Shown here in pieces: positions 48,101 through 58,639 of a stretch of 64,000 nucleotides of DNA; position 1 is the first letter of the stretch; every line of letters starts with the position of its first letter. Made by a program: the position numbers and the translations under genes. The stretch comes from Linum tenue (taxonomy: Eukaryota; Streptophyta; Magnoliopsida; Malpighiales; Linaceae), in contig CAMGYJ010000002.1 in assembly GCA_946122785.1 (NCBI GenBank), forward strand, positions 68,721,703 through 68,785,702. The letters are read 5' to 3'. The notes under the pieces are model-generated. The model was not told where the DNA came from. It did not search any database and saw nothing but the letters and a program-made list of their open reading frames with translations.

Positions 48101-48612
48101 TCATATATACGATTTAATTTGGTTTTTCGAGTCTAATCATATTGGTTTCATTTCGAACTAGTTAGATACTACATCCACACCGTTGCAATCCATGGGCTTG
48201 CAAGTTGCAACCATCGACCCAAACCCAATTGTCATACCAGTCGAATCATCCTTTTAGATGCATCCCGTTCAATGTTTGTATAGATTCACACTCGTTTAAT
48301 TATTATTTTTCATCACTTATTTATCGACACAAAACGACTCTTTTAAATGTTCTTCTGCATTTTCCTCTCCTCCAAAACACAAAATAGTGTCGTGCGTTCC
48401 GAGTGTGACTAACATTCAAAGTACATCTACATTAGTCAGGTAATCAGGTCAATTTGTTCTATGCACTAAGAAGTTAGTATGTTAATCTTAGTTACTGAGA
48501 GCGAGGGGAATGAAATTCATCTATGGACAAATAGCGAAATATTTTGGTTCGGATATGTTTATTATATTCAGTTTTTTAATTATAATTTTTCTTACACGTT
48601 CTATTTATGTGC
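45193..48612. repeat. Tandem duplication, copy B
   Basis: Partner of copy A. Relative to A it carries extra sequence at about 45570-46140, which includes a MITE-like element (about 45769-46038, ends GGTTGTTTGGTTGAG and the complement of CCATCCAAAACGACCCC), a poly-C run near 46,547-46,559 and an hAT at 47131-47605. The right end is cut by a LINE insertion. No gene. Confidence 0.85.
47131..47605. mobile_element. hAT-type element in copy B
   Basis: About 475 bp with termini AGAGATGGCAATTCG and the complement of CCATCGCCATTCCTGT. It sits between CTATAGTT (47123-47130) and CTATAACT (47606-47613). Copy A reads straight through TTTACTATAACTAG near 42,663, the empty site. Non-coding. Confidence 0.75.
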
Positions 48613-49770
48613 ATTTTTTTGGCACCCATGAACTGGAGAGGGCATATGATCAATATAGGGATGACATTAGTATCTATGAAATTTGAATTTTTCTCGGTTA
48701 AGTCGACGTACCATTTGGCGGTCGATTTGGACAGGAGGAGGGGTGGGTGGCGGTCCTCGGTTGGTTGGATGGATAGGCCGAGTTGGATTAGAGTGTGGGA
48801 GGCGAAGATCCCGCCGAAGTTAAAGGTCTTTCTTTGGCAAATTCTTAATCGGGCCCTTCCGACTACGGAGGCGCGTATTGAGAAAAAGGTCCCTGTGCTA
48901 CCTCGGTGTCCAGTTTGTTGGGATGGCCCGGAGACGATGGAACACATGTTCCTTTATTGTCCGGTTGCGCGGACTCTCTGTAACTATTCAGGGCTGGATT
49001 ACTTGGGGGAGGGTTTGCCTCGGCACACTTTTCCTTTATTCCTCAAACGTCTGTTGGCGCTTATTCATCAACCGTCTTTGGTTATGGCTGTTGTTGCCAT
49101 CCTTTGGAGGATCTGGCGATCTCGTAATTGAGTAGTCTTTGAAGGCAAGCAATTTGGGATCCCGCCGCTAATGAGGCAATTTTACCAACAGTACGAGGAA
49201 TGGGTGGGCCTGCCAGAGGATCAGGCTCTGAGGGTGACGATCCCGATGATGCAACCTACAGCGCAGGTGGGTGATTCCCATTTGGTTTGCATGTGGGACG
49301 GGGCTACTAAGGGTGGGTCGCATTCGGCTGGTGGGATGGTTCTCTTAGGCCCAGTACGGACTCTCCTTCTGGCTAGAGGGATTCAGTTTCCTCAGATGGA
49401 TGAGCCTACAGTGGTGGAGTTGCTTGTGCTCAGGGAAGCTATTATTTGGTGTGTGGGGCAAGGCTTGTCGTAGGTCCGGTTTGAGGGCGATGCGAAAGTG
49501 ATTATTGACAAAATTAATCAAGCCGATACAAGAGATAGCCGGTTGGGTGCTGTTCTGGAAGAGATTGGTCATTATTTTCGTACTCAGCCTGGTTTTAGTG
49601 TGCGTTTTGTAGGTCGGGAGAACAATAGGGTAACTCATTTGGTAGCTAGGAAAGCCCTCTCTTTGTATCCGACTATGAGTCGCTTCTTTGATTTCCAGGC
49701 CTGGCTGGTTTCCAGGGTGTAACTATCTATTTTTTTGGATCAATACATGATATCTTTTGAATAAAAAAAA
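48613..49770 (+). pseudogene. 5'-truncated LINE ORF2 fragment (zinc-binding RT domain + RNase H)
   Basis: One plus-strand frame runs to a TAA near 49,722 with two internal stops (TGA near 49,129 and TAG near 49,471). The first part has the plant reverse-transcriptase zinc-binding domain: KIPPKLKVFLWQ, then CPVCWDGPETMEHMFLYCPVA. The second has an RNase H-like domain: MWDGATKGGSHSAGG, ELLVLREAI, VRFEGDAKVIIDKINQ and FVGRENNRVTHLVARKAL. A short A-run (about 49,763-49,770) follows the stop, as for an L1-type 3' end. The RT catalytic part is missing and the stops make it non-functional. Confidence 0.85.
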
Positions 49771-51278
49771 GAGTTTGAGTTTGTAAATCGCCAATCTTTT
49801 CATCTATGTATGGATGCTACTTTTTTGTCGCCATGGAGTTTTGGATATCTACGAATAATCCTCTTCTAGCAACTTCCAACTGAATTCAATTTAAAACAAA
49901 TGTAATCGAGTTGAATACACAAATCAATTTTAATATTAAAAAAGTGACATATTATCCATTTCCATCCCATGCTCGATCAATGTGATAATTATACTTTTTT
50001 ATCTAGATCAAACAGGTTGGATACCCACATTTTGTAGGTATAATTGTCATCCAATTCAACAAGCAATTTTTTTTTTTTTTGTCATTAGATCTCGAGGTTA
50101 AGATGCAAGATCAAAGGTCAACGATACAATCAAGAACAACAAATCCATCTAATGAAATCAAACCCAGAAATCAATCTGGGGGAACAATTAACATCACTAT
50201 TCTTCCTGGATGACATCCAATTCAAGAAGTTTTTAACGAGCTCGTCTACTGGGCTTCTCCAACCACGGCCCATGGGCCCTTAATTACAAAGCCACACAAT
50301 GTCATGCACAATAAGAAAGCGAGCAGGTCTGCCAAGCCCACAACCGTGGCCTTACTGCGCGATTTTAATTTCTAGTTCCTCAGTTCTGCAGGAGCAGCAG
50401 GCAGGAACTCTCCCTTATCCGATGGCGTCTTCATCCTCTGTACTATTATTATTGGCTTGAATCCCCCCAAAACGTCAAATGGGGATCATGGGAAATCCTC
50501 CGATTCGATTCGGCCTCCTCGATCGAGCCTACGACAGCGGAAGAATCCGATCCACGACTCTGTATCTATCGTACGTGCCCGTCCACAGTGATGCCCAAAT
50601 GTCAACACCGACCCACTTGGTGTTCTCTTACTGCGCATCATCACTGCCAACGTAAACCAGCAGTCCCGATGTGGATCACTTCATCTTCATCTTCATCATC
50701 CCCCCACATGCCCCACTTGATCGCTCAGTGACGATCGCCCGAAACGACAAAAAAATGAAAGCCCAAAGCAATGGCGATGCTGACGGAATCACCAAAACCA
50801 ACACCGGCAGGCGGCAACCACCACCACCACCTTCTTCCATACCCCCTCCGCCGCTGGAAGACAGAAGTTATGGCGTCACTCACCTTCACGTCATTTCGGG
50901 TTTTACACAACCCAGAAGCAGCAACATTTGACTTTGCGTTGTATTGCTTACCACCACACCCACGAGTTGAGCTCTCTCTGTTCCTTCTCTAATGGCGGTT
51001 CTTCTTCATCTTCTTGTTTCGCCTTTTTCGCTCTCCGTCACCCATGTTCCCAGCTCTCAAGCCCATTCCGTCGCTTCGATTAGGTTTCCGGATAGAACAA
51101 ATTTGCCATTCCCCCCTTTGGGGTTTCCTAGATTCCTCCCTCCTGTCTCAGTTTCTCTTATTAATTGTTCCCCCCCCAAAAAGTACTCGAATTTCCAATT
51201 TCGACCTGATTTCGTCTCCTACCCACTCCCTGTAGTTCAATTCCTCGACCTGGGTTCGCGTCTGTTTTTGGATTTGGG
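49771..51278 (+). promoter_or_regulatory. NPR1 upstream region and leader with W-box and TGACG cores
   Basis: No gene up to about 50,400. Further right there are W-box cores (TTGACC complement at 50116-50121, TTGACT at 50928-50933) and TGACG-type bZIP cores (complement at 50473-50477, 50874-50878 and 50889-50893; direct at 50729-50733). WRKY factors regulate NPR1 in Arabidopsis, and TGA bZIPs are NPR1 partners, so these are plausible sites. The transcription start is not evident. Upstream ATGs at 50992 and 51014 open frames, one of which overlaps the main start. Confidence 0.45.
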
Positions 51279-53358
51279 ATGGATTGCAGATTCGGATCCT
51301 CCGATTCAAACGACATTATCAGCAACGGGAGCAGCTCTTGCTGTGTAGAATTGCAACCTTCTTCCACTTCTCACCAGCCCGAATTCGCGGCTCTCCACCG
51401 CCTCTCCAGGAATCTAGACTCGACCTTCGATCCTTCCTCGGAGTTCAACTTCTTCGCCGACGCGAAGATCGTCGTCCCCGGCGGCGGCGGCGGCCGCGAG
51501 GTTCCGGTCCACCGCTGCATTCTGTCGTCGAGGAGTGAGTTCTTCAGGAACGTCTTCTGCAGTGCCAAGGAGAACTGCGACGGCAGGTTTGAATTGAAGG
51601 AGTTGGCTAAAGACTACGAGGTTGGGTTCGAGCCGCTGGTGGCGGTTTTGGGTTACTTGTATAGTGGCACGGTTAGGGCTCTTCCGTCGGGAATCTGCGA
51701 GTGCGTGGATGATGATTGCTCCCATTTGGGCTGCCGCCCCGCCGTGGATTTCATGGTCGAGGTTCTCTATGCTTCTTTCACGTTTCAGGTTCCTGAACTG
51801 GTCGCTCTCTATCAGGTAAAAACGCAAGCCTTGTTTGTAGCTTTGAAGTTTGGATCACCATTTGATATTCTGGCTTTACTTCATTTGATCCGCAGAGGCG
51901 GCTACTAGATGTGCTCGACAAGGTTTCAACAGACGACATGTTGGTAGTACTATCTGTCGCGAACAAGTGTAGCAAAGCTTGTGAAAAATTGCTATCGAGA
52001 TGCATCGAGATGGTTGTGAAATCCGACATCGACATCGTTACTCTGGACAAGGCCTTGCCACACCACATCGTCACTCGAATCACAGACGCGCGATGGGAGC
52101 TGGATTCGAACGCCAAGCCTCGAGCAGCAGCAACAGCAGCAACGACTCATTGCTTTCCGGACAAACACGTGAAGAGAATACATCGAGCTTTGGACTCGGA
52201 CGACGTTGAGCTAGTGAGGATGCTGCTGAAAGAAGGCCACACGAATCTAGACGATGCAGAGGCACTGCACTATGCGGTTGCATACTGTGATTCGAAGACC
52301 ACGACGGAGCTTCTTGATCTGGGGTTGGCCGATGTGAATCAAACGAACTCGAGGGGTTACACCGTGCTCCATGTTGCTGCGATGAGGAAAGAGCCTAAGA
52401 TCATTGTATCTCTGCTGACAAAGGGAGCTCGGCCTTCTGCTCTCACCTCGGATGGCAGGAAGGCTCTGCAGATTGCAAAGAGACTCACTAGAGCTGCGGA
52501 CTACCACAAGTGTATTGAGGAAGGGAAAGCTTCTCCCAACGAGCGCCTGTGCATTGAGATACTGGAGCAGGCTGAGAGGAGGTCTCCGTTGCTCGGAGAA
52601 GCTTCTGTCTCTCTTGCCCTGGCTGGTGATGACCTACGAATGAAGCTGTTGTACCTTGAGAATAGAGGTTAGTTCATTTGAAAAAAAAATCAATTGAAGT
52701 ATCAGAACTTTTCCACGAGCTGATTGAGTTGTGAAATGACTCCTTTCTGTTGTTTTCAAGCAGTTGGACTAGCAAAGCTTCTGTTCCCCATGGAAGCCAA
52801 AGTTGTGATGGACATTTGTGAGATAGATGACGCATCTGAGTTCCCATTAGGCAATATCCACGGGAAGAACTCTACCACGGTGGACTTGAACGAGACACCT
52901 TTCAAACTCCATGATGAGCATCTCAGTCGATTGAGAGCACTCTCGAGAAGAGGTATCCTATGAAACCTCTTTAATTATACGTTAACAAGATCCAAGCTAC
53001 TCAATCCCACTAAATATAACCAAAAGCTCACAATATGTTGATGGCTACAGTGGAACTAGGGAAGAGGTTTTTCCCGCGATGCTCGGATGTACTGAACAAG
53101 ATCATGGATGACGATGATAATCTGACGCAGCTGGCGTGTTTAGGAAATGGGACGCCAGAGGAGAAGCAGAGGAAGAGGAAGAGGTACGTGGAGCTGCAGC
53201 AGTTGCTTAGCAAGGCTTTCAGTGCTGATAAGGAAGAGTTCGATAGGTCTGCTATTTCTTCTTCGTCTTCCTCCAAATCTGTTGGTGGTGGTGGTGGTGG
53301 TGGAATGGCGTCCAAGAGGATTGCTACTGGTAAGCTTACTAGTAGCAGAAGAAGCTAA
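51279..53358 (+). CDS. NPR1: NPR1-type salicylic acid co-regulator (BTB-ankyrin protein)
   Basis: Transcriptional co-regulator and SA receptor of plant immunity; it moves from cytosol to nucleus and binds TGA bZIP factors. Four exons, 51279-51815, 51896-52667, 52764-52952 and 53051-53358, frame-consistent, 601 aa (593 in Arabidopsis); the four-exon layout is typical. The BTB/POZ domain is at about 60-180 with a C2HC zinc-finger-like ECVDDDCSHLGCRPAVDF. Ankyrin repeats are at about 265-375 (ALDSDDVELVRMLLKEGHTNLDDA, SRGYTVLHVAAMRKEP). The NPR1-like C-terminal domain has YLENRVGLAKLLFP, including the Arg equivalent to SA-binding R432. The tail RVELGKRFFPRCSDVL with a basic SKR...SRRS end matches the NPR1/2 clade rather than NPR3/4. 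The Cys of Arabidopsis C156 is Ser here. Confidence 0.92.
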
Positions 53359-53762
53359 TCTTCTTTTTCCGACTGGGGAGTGCTCAAAGAGTACTGTAAA
53401 CATGGTTTCGATGTTGATACCTAAGAGTTCTCTCTCTGTGTATTTTTACCTATTGCGTTTGTCTTTGTAAATTGATCCTCAACACTTTTTGACTGGTGGT
53501 AGTGAGAGATAAATAAAGGGTTAATACTTGATACTAATAGGATCTGATGCTTCTCTTATCCGCAAGAGAAAATATATAGTACAGTGGCCGGATCAGTAGA
53601 ACAATCAAATCAATTACAATAATGTTCGGTCCATTTGCTTGGATGATACAGGATAAGTATAATGATTTTTCACGGTTGTACATGGAACATAATGAATCAT
53701 CCTAATTTTGATTGATCAACTATATTAACCAAAAGATGTTCAGGAAAAAAAATACTACAACA
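53359..53762. other. NPR1 3' region
   Basis: 3'-UTR and short AT-rich flank. The right end (AAATACTACAACA) is the target duplication of the next element. Confidence 0.45.
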
Positions 53763-55234
53763 CCTCCTAAAATGTATGAGAAACAAAATTGCAAGAAACT
53801 AAAGAGAGAATGTCGTATACACCACGCACTTACATTTTTTGAACAATCAATCAATCTTTCCTCCCCCAACTTCCGCCGCCATGACGTAGATCTGGAAGAA
53901 AGGCGAGAGAAAGATCGGCGCCGACGCCGAGGTTGCTATGCGGCGTGGCACTACGTATAGTTTGGTGAGGAAGAAGGAGGATGTGGAAACGTTTTGTGAA
54001 GGAAGAAGGGGAGATCAACATCGAGTATCATCTCCCGTCCCATCCTTTGCTCTGGCGACCAACAAAGGGAGATCCGACGCCTACCACGAACGAGGACAGC
54101 GATGAGGACGACGGCGCTAGGAGGAGGGCTGGATGACGACGGGAGACGACGAAGTCGCCCTTGGCGTTGGCGGTTACAATTCCGGACGTGGCGGTTACGT
54201 TGGATAAGTGCTCTCTCCTTTTTTATTATTACTATTATTTATTTAATTTCTTATATAATTATCCTCGATAATCCCGTGTAACGCACTCACGATGATTTCC
54301 GATAGAAGGGTCGAGTTCGACGGATTTTGATTTTTACTTTTCTCCGCAACTGTGCGCTCCAACAAGTTGCTGCCCAACGCCCTTGTGCGTAGCCGCTCGT
54401 GGTGTTTCCCCATCTTTGACACCCTTTCCGGTGAGTTTTGCCTATTTTTTGCAGGAGTTGTGGGCTGGGATCTTCGGTGAGTCTTTCCGGCGGATGACGA
54501 GCCTTGCCGACAATCGGCCAGGCTAGTGGGCTGCAGTTACATCTTTGTACAGTTACCTCTCCCGTGGCTTCATTCTTGTTCAAAACGCTCCGGCCTTCGG
54601 ACGGTTATAATTTCATGGCGGTTAAAATTCTAATGGATAGGCAGTCACAATTTCAAACACGGATCCTATCCTGCATTCAGATAAGTCTATTAATTCTTTC
54701 TTAAATTTATATTTAATTATTATTATGTTTACGATTGTGTTTGGTATTTTTGATGGGAGTTGCAATTGTTTTGTAATTCGGTGTCTTTTAATGATAGTGA
54801 GGATTTGGTTGTCGTCGGACATGGAGTATATTTCTTCTACTAGTTGGCTTTGTCATATTTGTTTTTGTGTTGCAGAAGGCATAGTCTGTATAGCTTGTGT
54901 AGCATTTTCGGTGGAAGTCCGATTGTATTTTAATTTTGTTTGTCCTGTTAGGGGTTGTCTGCGTGTTATTTTGCAGGTACCTTGCACATCAAATCTACTG
55001 CTAGGCTATTGGAACTCGACGAATTGGTGCTTGAAGGAGTTTGCTAAAAGAAGACTTTCTTTGCGTTTTTTTGGTTTTTTTATGTTACTAGGCATACTAA
55101 CAGGGCTGCCCATCGCGTGGCATAAATGGCCCTTGCATCGGTAGCAACCTAGTTGGTTGACTACCGCCTTTATATTTTCTCTCCATTGTAAGACTCTATC
55201 TATTACAAACTATCTATGACAAAAAAAAAAAAAA
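53763..55234 (+). mobile_element. Retroposed LINE relic with poly-A tail and TSD
   Basis: Flanked by AATACTACAACA at about 53751-53762 and 55235-55246, with an A-run of about 16 (55,221-55,236) at the right border, the mark of target-primed insertion on the plus strand. Near the 3' end a broken frame resembles the end of a LINE RNase H domain (FFYVTRHTNRAAHRVA, about 55,070-55,125). The 5' part (53,850-54,600) is GC-rich and not recognised. No intact ORF. Confidence 0.65.
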
Positions 55235-55309
55235 AATACTACAACATGAACTAAGATCATCTAAAACGACTAACTTTTTTTTTAAGAAATAAGTTAACTA
55301 AATTTATTT

Positions 55310-57604
55310 GGCAAAATACATATGCATAGCTATAACTTTGCACTTTGTGACAATAATAGCCACTTTTTAAAAAATGCACTGAAATAGCCATTCCGTCAAT
55401 AACTTTAACGGTCAAGGTGGAGGATGTTGACTAGACAAACATTTTTCGCTGACATGTCGACTTTTTTCATAAAAAAAGATGCCACATGGAAATTTTAATT
55501 TTTAATATTCCAATTACATGGAAAAGGAAAAGGAAAATAAAATAAACAAAAAGATCATCCTCCTCCCTCGTCCCTACTACAATGCATCAATGGAGGCAAA
55601 TCCATCGGCCTCCCAAACAACCACCACCGTGAAATGGCCGCCGATTTTCCAACAACCAACAAACTCATCTCCTTCCTCTATTCCATTAGCGCAAGGAAAA
55701 TATCCCCATTAATATTCCAACAATGAGATCCATTCTCGGCACTTCCTTCCTCAATATCAAAGAACCAAAAAATTGAACTGCCCGGCGACCCAGAGCTTTC
55801 TCACCCTAGCGACGTCGAAATCAGCGTTCACCTTTTCGATTCCCTCTCCGCAGCGGTGCGAGACGCATAGACATCATTGGTTCTCTGGGAGGTCTCGCTG
55901 CTTGAATCGCATCCCGATCGAGATCCTGACAGGTCGCCGGGATCTGACTAGCTGATAGTCGCAACACCAAAACCATTCGTGGAGAGCCTATGGTTGCTGG
56001 AATCTGGCGGTCCTTGTCTCCTGTGCTAACAGCGGCTCTGTTTTGGTAAAATCCAAGAATCCATCCCCATCCTACTCCAGCTCTGACCCAACCGTCGGAG
56101 AGACGCATTGAGATTTGCGGTCTTGCCCAGCGCCACCCACACACCCTTTCTCTTCTTCGAATCTCGGGTGGGTATATGGGTTGTTGTTTTTATGGTTTGG
56201 GAATATTTCCACGGCGGCGGCGGCGTAACCGAGACTCTCACCCAGCACCGAGACAAATCTCCTCTGTATCATTATCGATAAGTTGCCTTTGAATCTTATG
56301 GGAGAATGGATCTCTTGTGGTGGAACTAGCGCTAGATTTGAAACTGATTATATTCAGCCATCTTTAGCCGCTGTCGCGGGGCGTGTGGTGTGAGGTGGAG
56401 AGGGGAAGGAGATGATGAGATGGAGAAATGATGAGGTTTCAAAGTCGGAATCCGATTTAGGAACCGCTATCGGAGTTGGAGGAGATGGAGACAAAGCCTC
56501 GTCGGAGTGAACTATATTGGCAGTGAGGCGGCGCAATGCAGGGGGAAGAAATCCCCAATTCAGGGCCTAGGGTTTCTAGGTACAGGAGGATAAAAATAAT
56601 TGTTTTTTAATTTATAATATGATGTGGCGATTATGTGGCATGCCAAGATTAGGTGGACATGACGTGTAGTCCAGGTGGCAACCACTAGGGGTGGAAATCG
56701 GTACGGTATCGGTATCCCAATACCGAATACCGAAATCCCGAATACCGAATTACCCCCTAAAATCAATTCCAATTCCAATCCCTAAATAATTTCGGTATCC
56801 CAATCCCTAAATATTTTGGTATCCCAATCAGTATCTCGGTATCCCAATCGGTATTATCGAATACAAAATTAATTATCTTTGCAATGAACAATTAAATATA
56901 TAAATTCGATTTGATTGTTCAATTTAGGGCAAAAAAACTAAGCAAAGAGTCTTGAGTTTTTCTAGAGTTAGGACATGGATAGGGAGAAGGGAGGAGAGGT
57001 GACAACTCAAGTTCTTGTCATTGGCAATCTTTAATTCGACGAATTGGAGGTTGAGAGACGACTAATACTAGGGTTTTCTTTTTGATGTTATGAAAATAAC
57101 AAGAGATTAGATGAGAGACGAGAGTGACTTAAACTGGAAAGCCATAATTGAGTTGGATGGGGACTTGTGAGTTATGAAAGAGTGGGGAATGATCAAAAGT
57201 TGTGTGCTATATTTCATTAATTTTTATTTTTTGGTTGTTTCTCGGTATTTCGGTATATTTCGGTATATACCGATCCCAATCCCATAATCCCGAATACCGA
57301 ATAGCACTCCAAAATGAATCCCAATCCCTAAAAAATAAATCGGTATTCGGTAATACCAAATAGTGATAAGTTCGGTACGGTATTCGGTATATCCCAAATA
57401 CCGGTACCAAACTTCCAGCCCTAGCAACCACATCAGCATAATATTCATTTAATTAACGGAGATATTGACGGTGTTAAAGTATTGGACGGAAATGGCTAAA
57501 CTAGTCAAACAAGTTTAAAAAGTGTGGCTATATTAGTGTATTTTCAAAAAGTGGCTATTATTGTCAAAAAGTCGATAGTTATGGCTATGTAGGTGTATTT
57601 TGCC
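55310..57604. mobile_element. MULE-like element, perfect 9-bp TSD, with gene-like internal sequence
   Basis: Termini GGCAAAATACA (left) and the complement of TGTATTTTGCC (right) extend as imperfect inverted repeats over about 150 bp; both contain TGACAATAATAGCCACTTTTT. Flanking 9-mers AATTTATTT at 55301-55309 and 57605-57613 are identical, as for Mutator-like elements. The core (about 55,560-56,570) is GC-rich with promoter- or exon-like texture on the minus strand, e.g. a frame with SPSPPTPIAVPKSDSDFE, suggesting a Pack-MULE with captured genic DNA, but the source gene was not recognised. No transposase. An hAT is nested at 56686-57423. Confidence 0.82.
56686..57423. mobile_element. hAT-type element nested in the MULE (perfect 8-bp TSD)
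   Basis: 738 bp, ends TAGGGGTGGAAATCGG and the complement of CCAGCCCTA. It is flanked by GCAACCAC at 56678-56685 and 57424-57431, identical. Dense CGGTATTCGGTA/TACCGAATACCG words mark both subterminal regions. Non-coding; it inserted after the MULE. Confidence 0.9.
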
Positions 57605-57613
57605 AATTTATTT

Positions 57614-58225
57614 CTACTTTCTCTTTGGATTCATATATGCCATCTAGTATCGACCGCCACAATAATTACTAATTTTATAAAAGAAAATATGATCTCTTTT
57701 TGGAGATAGTCTAAATGTTCAAATTTTGATGATAGATGATATGAATTTGGAATATTTTCTTTATCCTTGTCAAACATTTTTTCCGGTAATTTATCATTCA
57801 CAAATTGAGTCCTAAATAGTGTCATATTTGTCTTTGATTTTGTACTGTATGAATGGTTCTAGAAATGACTAACCAATGGTTTTATAATGGTTAACCATGA
57901 GATCATAAACTACTAATTTTTCAGCTCAACATCTGAATCCGGTTATGAAATCCTGGAGATTGTTTGCTTGTAGGAATTCAGGATCTCAACTATAATTATA
58001 AGAATTAAAGTGTTCAATATGAGAATCAAAGCGATGCTGAATTATATTAACTTGGACTCGGCTCTATCTGACCATGACTCAAAACATTTTGTTACATTGT
58101 TACAAGATGACAGTTGAGACACACAAAAAAAAATTCCTCTTGAATTTTGCTTTCTGGGTAATTTGAGCTTTGATTGGTGTCTGCCTCCATGATTTAAGCA
58201 ATTTAAATTCTGGCTTCCTCGTCTG
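57614..58225. other. AT-rich spacer
   Basis: No gene or paired repeat recognised between the MULE and the truncated ERF copy. Confidence 0.4.
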
Positions 58226-58551
58226 TCAACATCGAGGCTGCCTGATCCCTCTGTACAAGTTCTTCCTCGGCCTCTTGGTGCCCGTGGCTGATTTGTTACC
58301 CGATCGCCCACCACCTGCTCGACCAATTGCCCAAGTCGGAAACAAGAACGACACTTCTTGCCTTGGTGGAAGAGGAAGAAGAAGAAGAAGAAGAAGAAGA
58401 AAGCGATACCTGAAGAGGGTTGGGATGTTTTGGACGGGAAGGGCTCATAAGGGCTGATCTTGCTGATGGAAATCTTGGGCTTGGGCCAGATGTCAGCGGC
58501 AGTGATGCTGCGGTTGCTGGGAATGAAGTCGCCGATAATCGCGCCGCCCAT
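58226..58551 (-). pseudogene. Truncated ERF-VII paralogue lacking the Cys2 codon
   Basis: Partial tandem copy of the ERF-VII gene at 60463-61420. Exon 1 (58551-58410) starts MGGAIIGDFIPSNRS, where the intact gene starts [16 protein letters not shown], so the codon for the degron cysteine is deleted in frame. The intron (58409-58315) keeps its position and phase. Exon 2 (58314-58226) continues through the basic [13 protein letters not shown], then diverges inside the AP2 domain and stops. The remaining frame is 76 aa with no complete DNA-binding domain. Homology extends upstream into the leader (CTTCTTTGCTGG, GAGAAGAAGCTTT), so a promoter may have been copied too. Either a dead pseudogene or a small peptide-coding gene; transcripts would decide. 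Confidence 0.8.
58368..58402. repeat. GAA microsatellite in the truncated ERF intron
   Basis: About 10 GAA/GAG units immediately 3' (on the minus strand) of the exon 1 donor. The intact paralogue lacks an expansion of this size. Confidence 0.85.
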
Positions 58552-58639
58552 CTTCTTTGCTGGAGCGGAGAGAAAAAGGGGAAATGAGAAGAAGCTTTGG
58601 GTTTGGGCAGTGGTTCGAGAAAATGGAGGCTATATGCAG

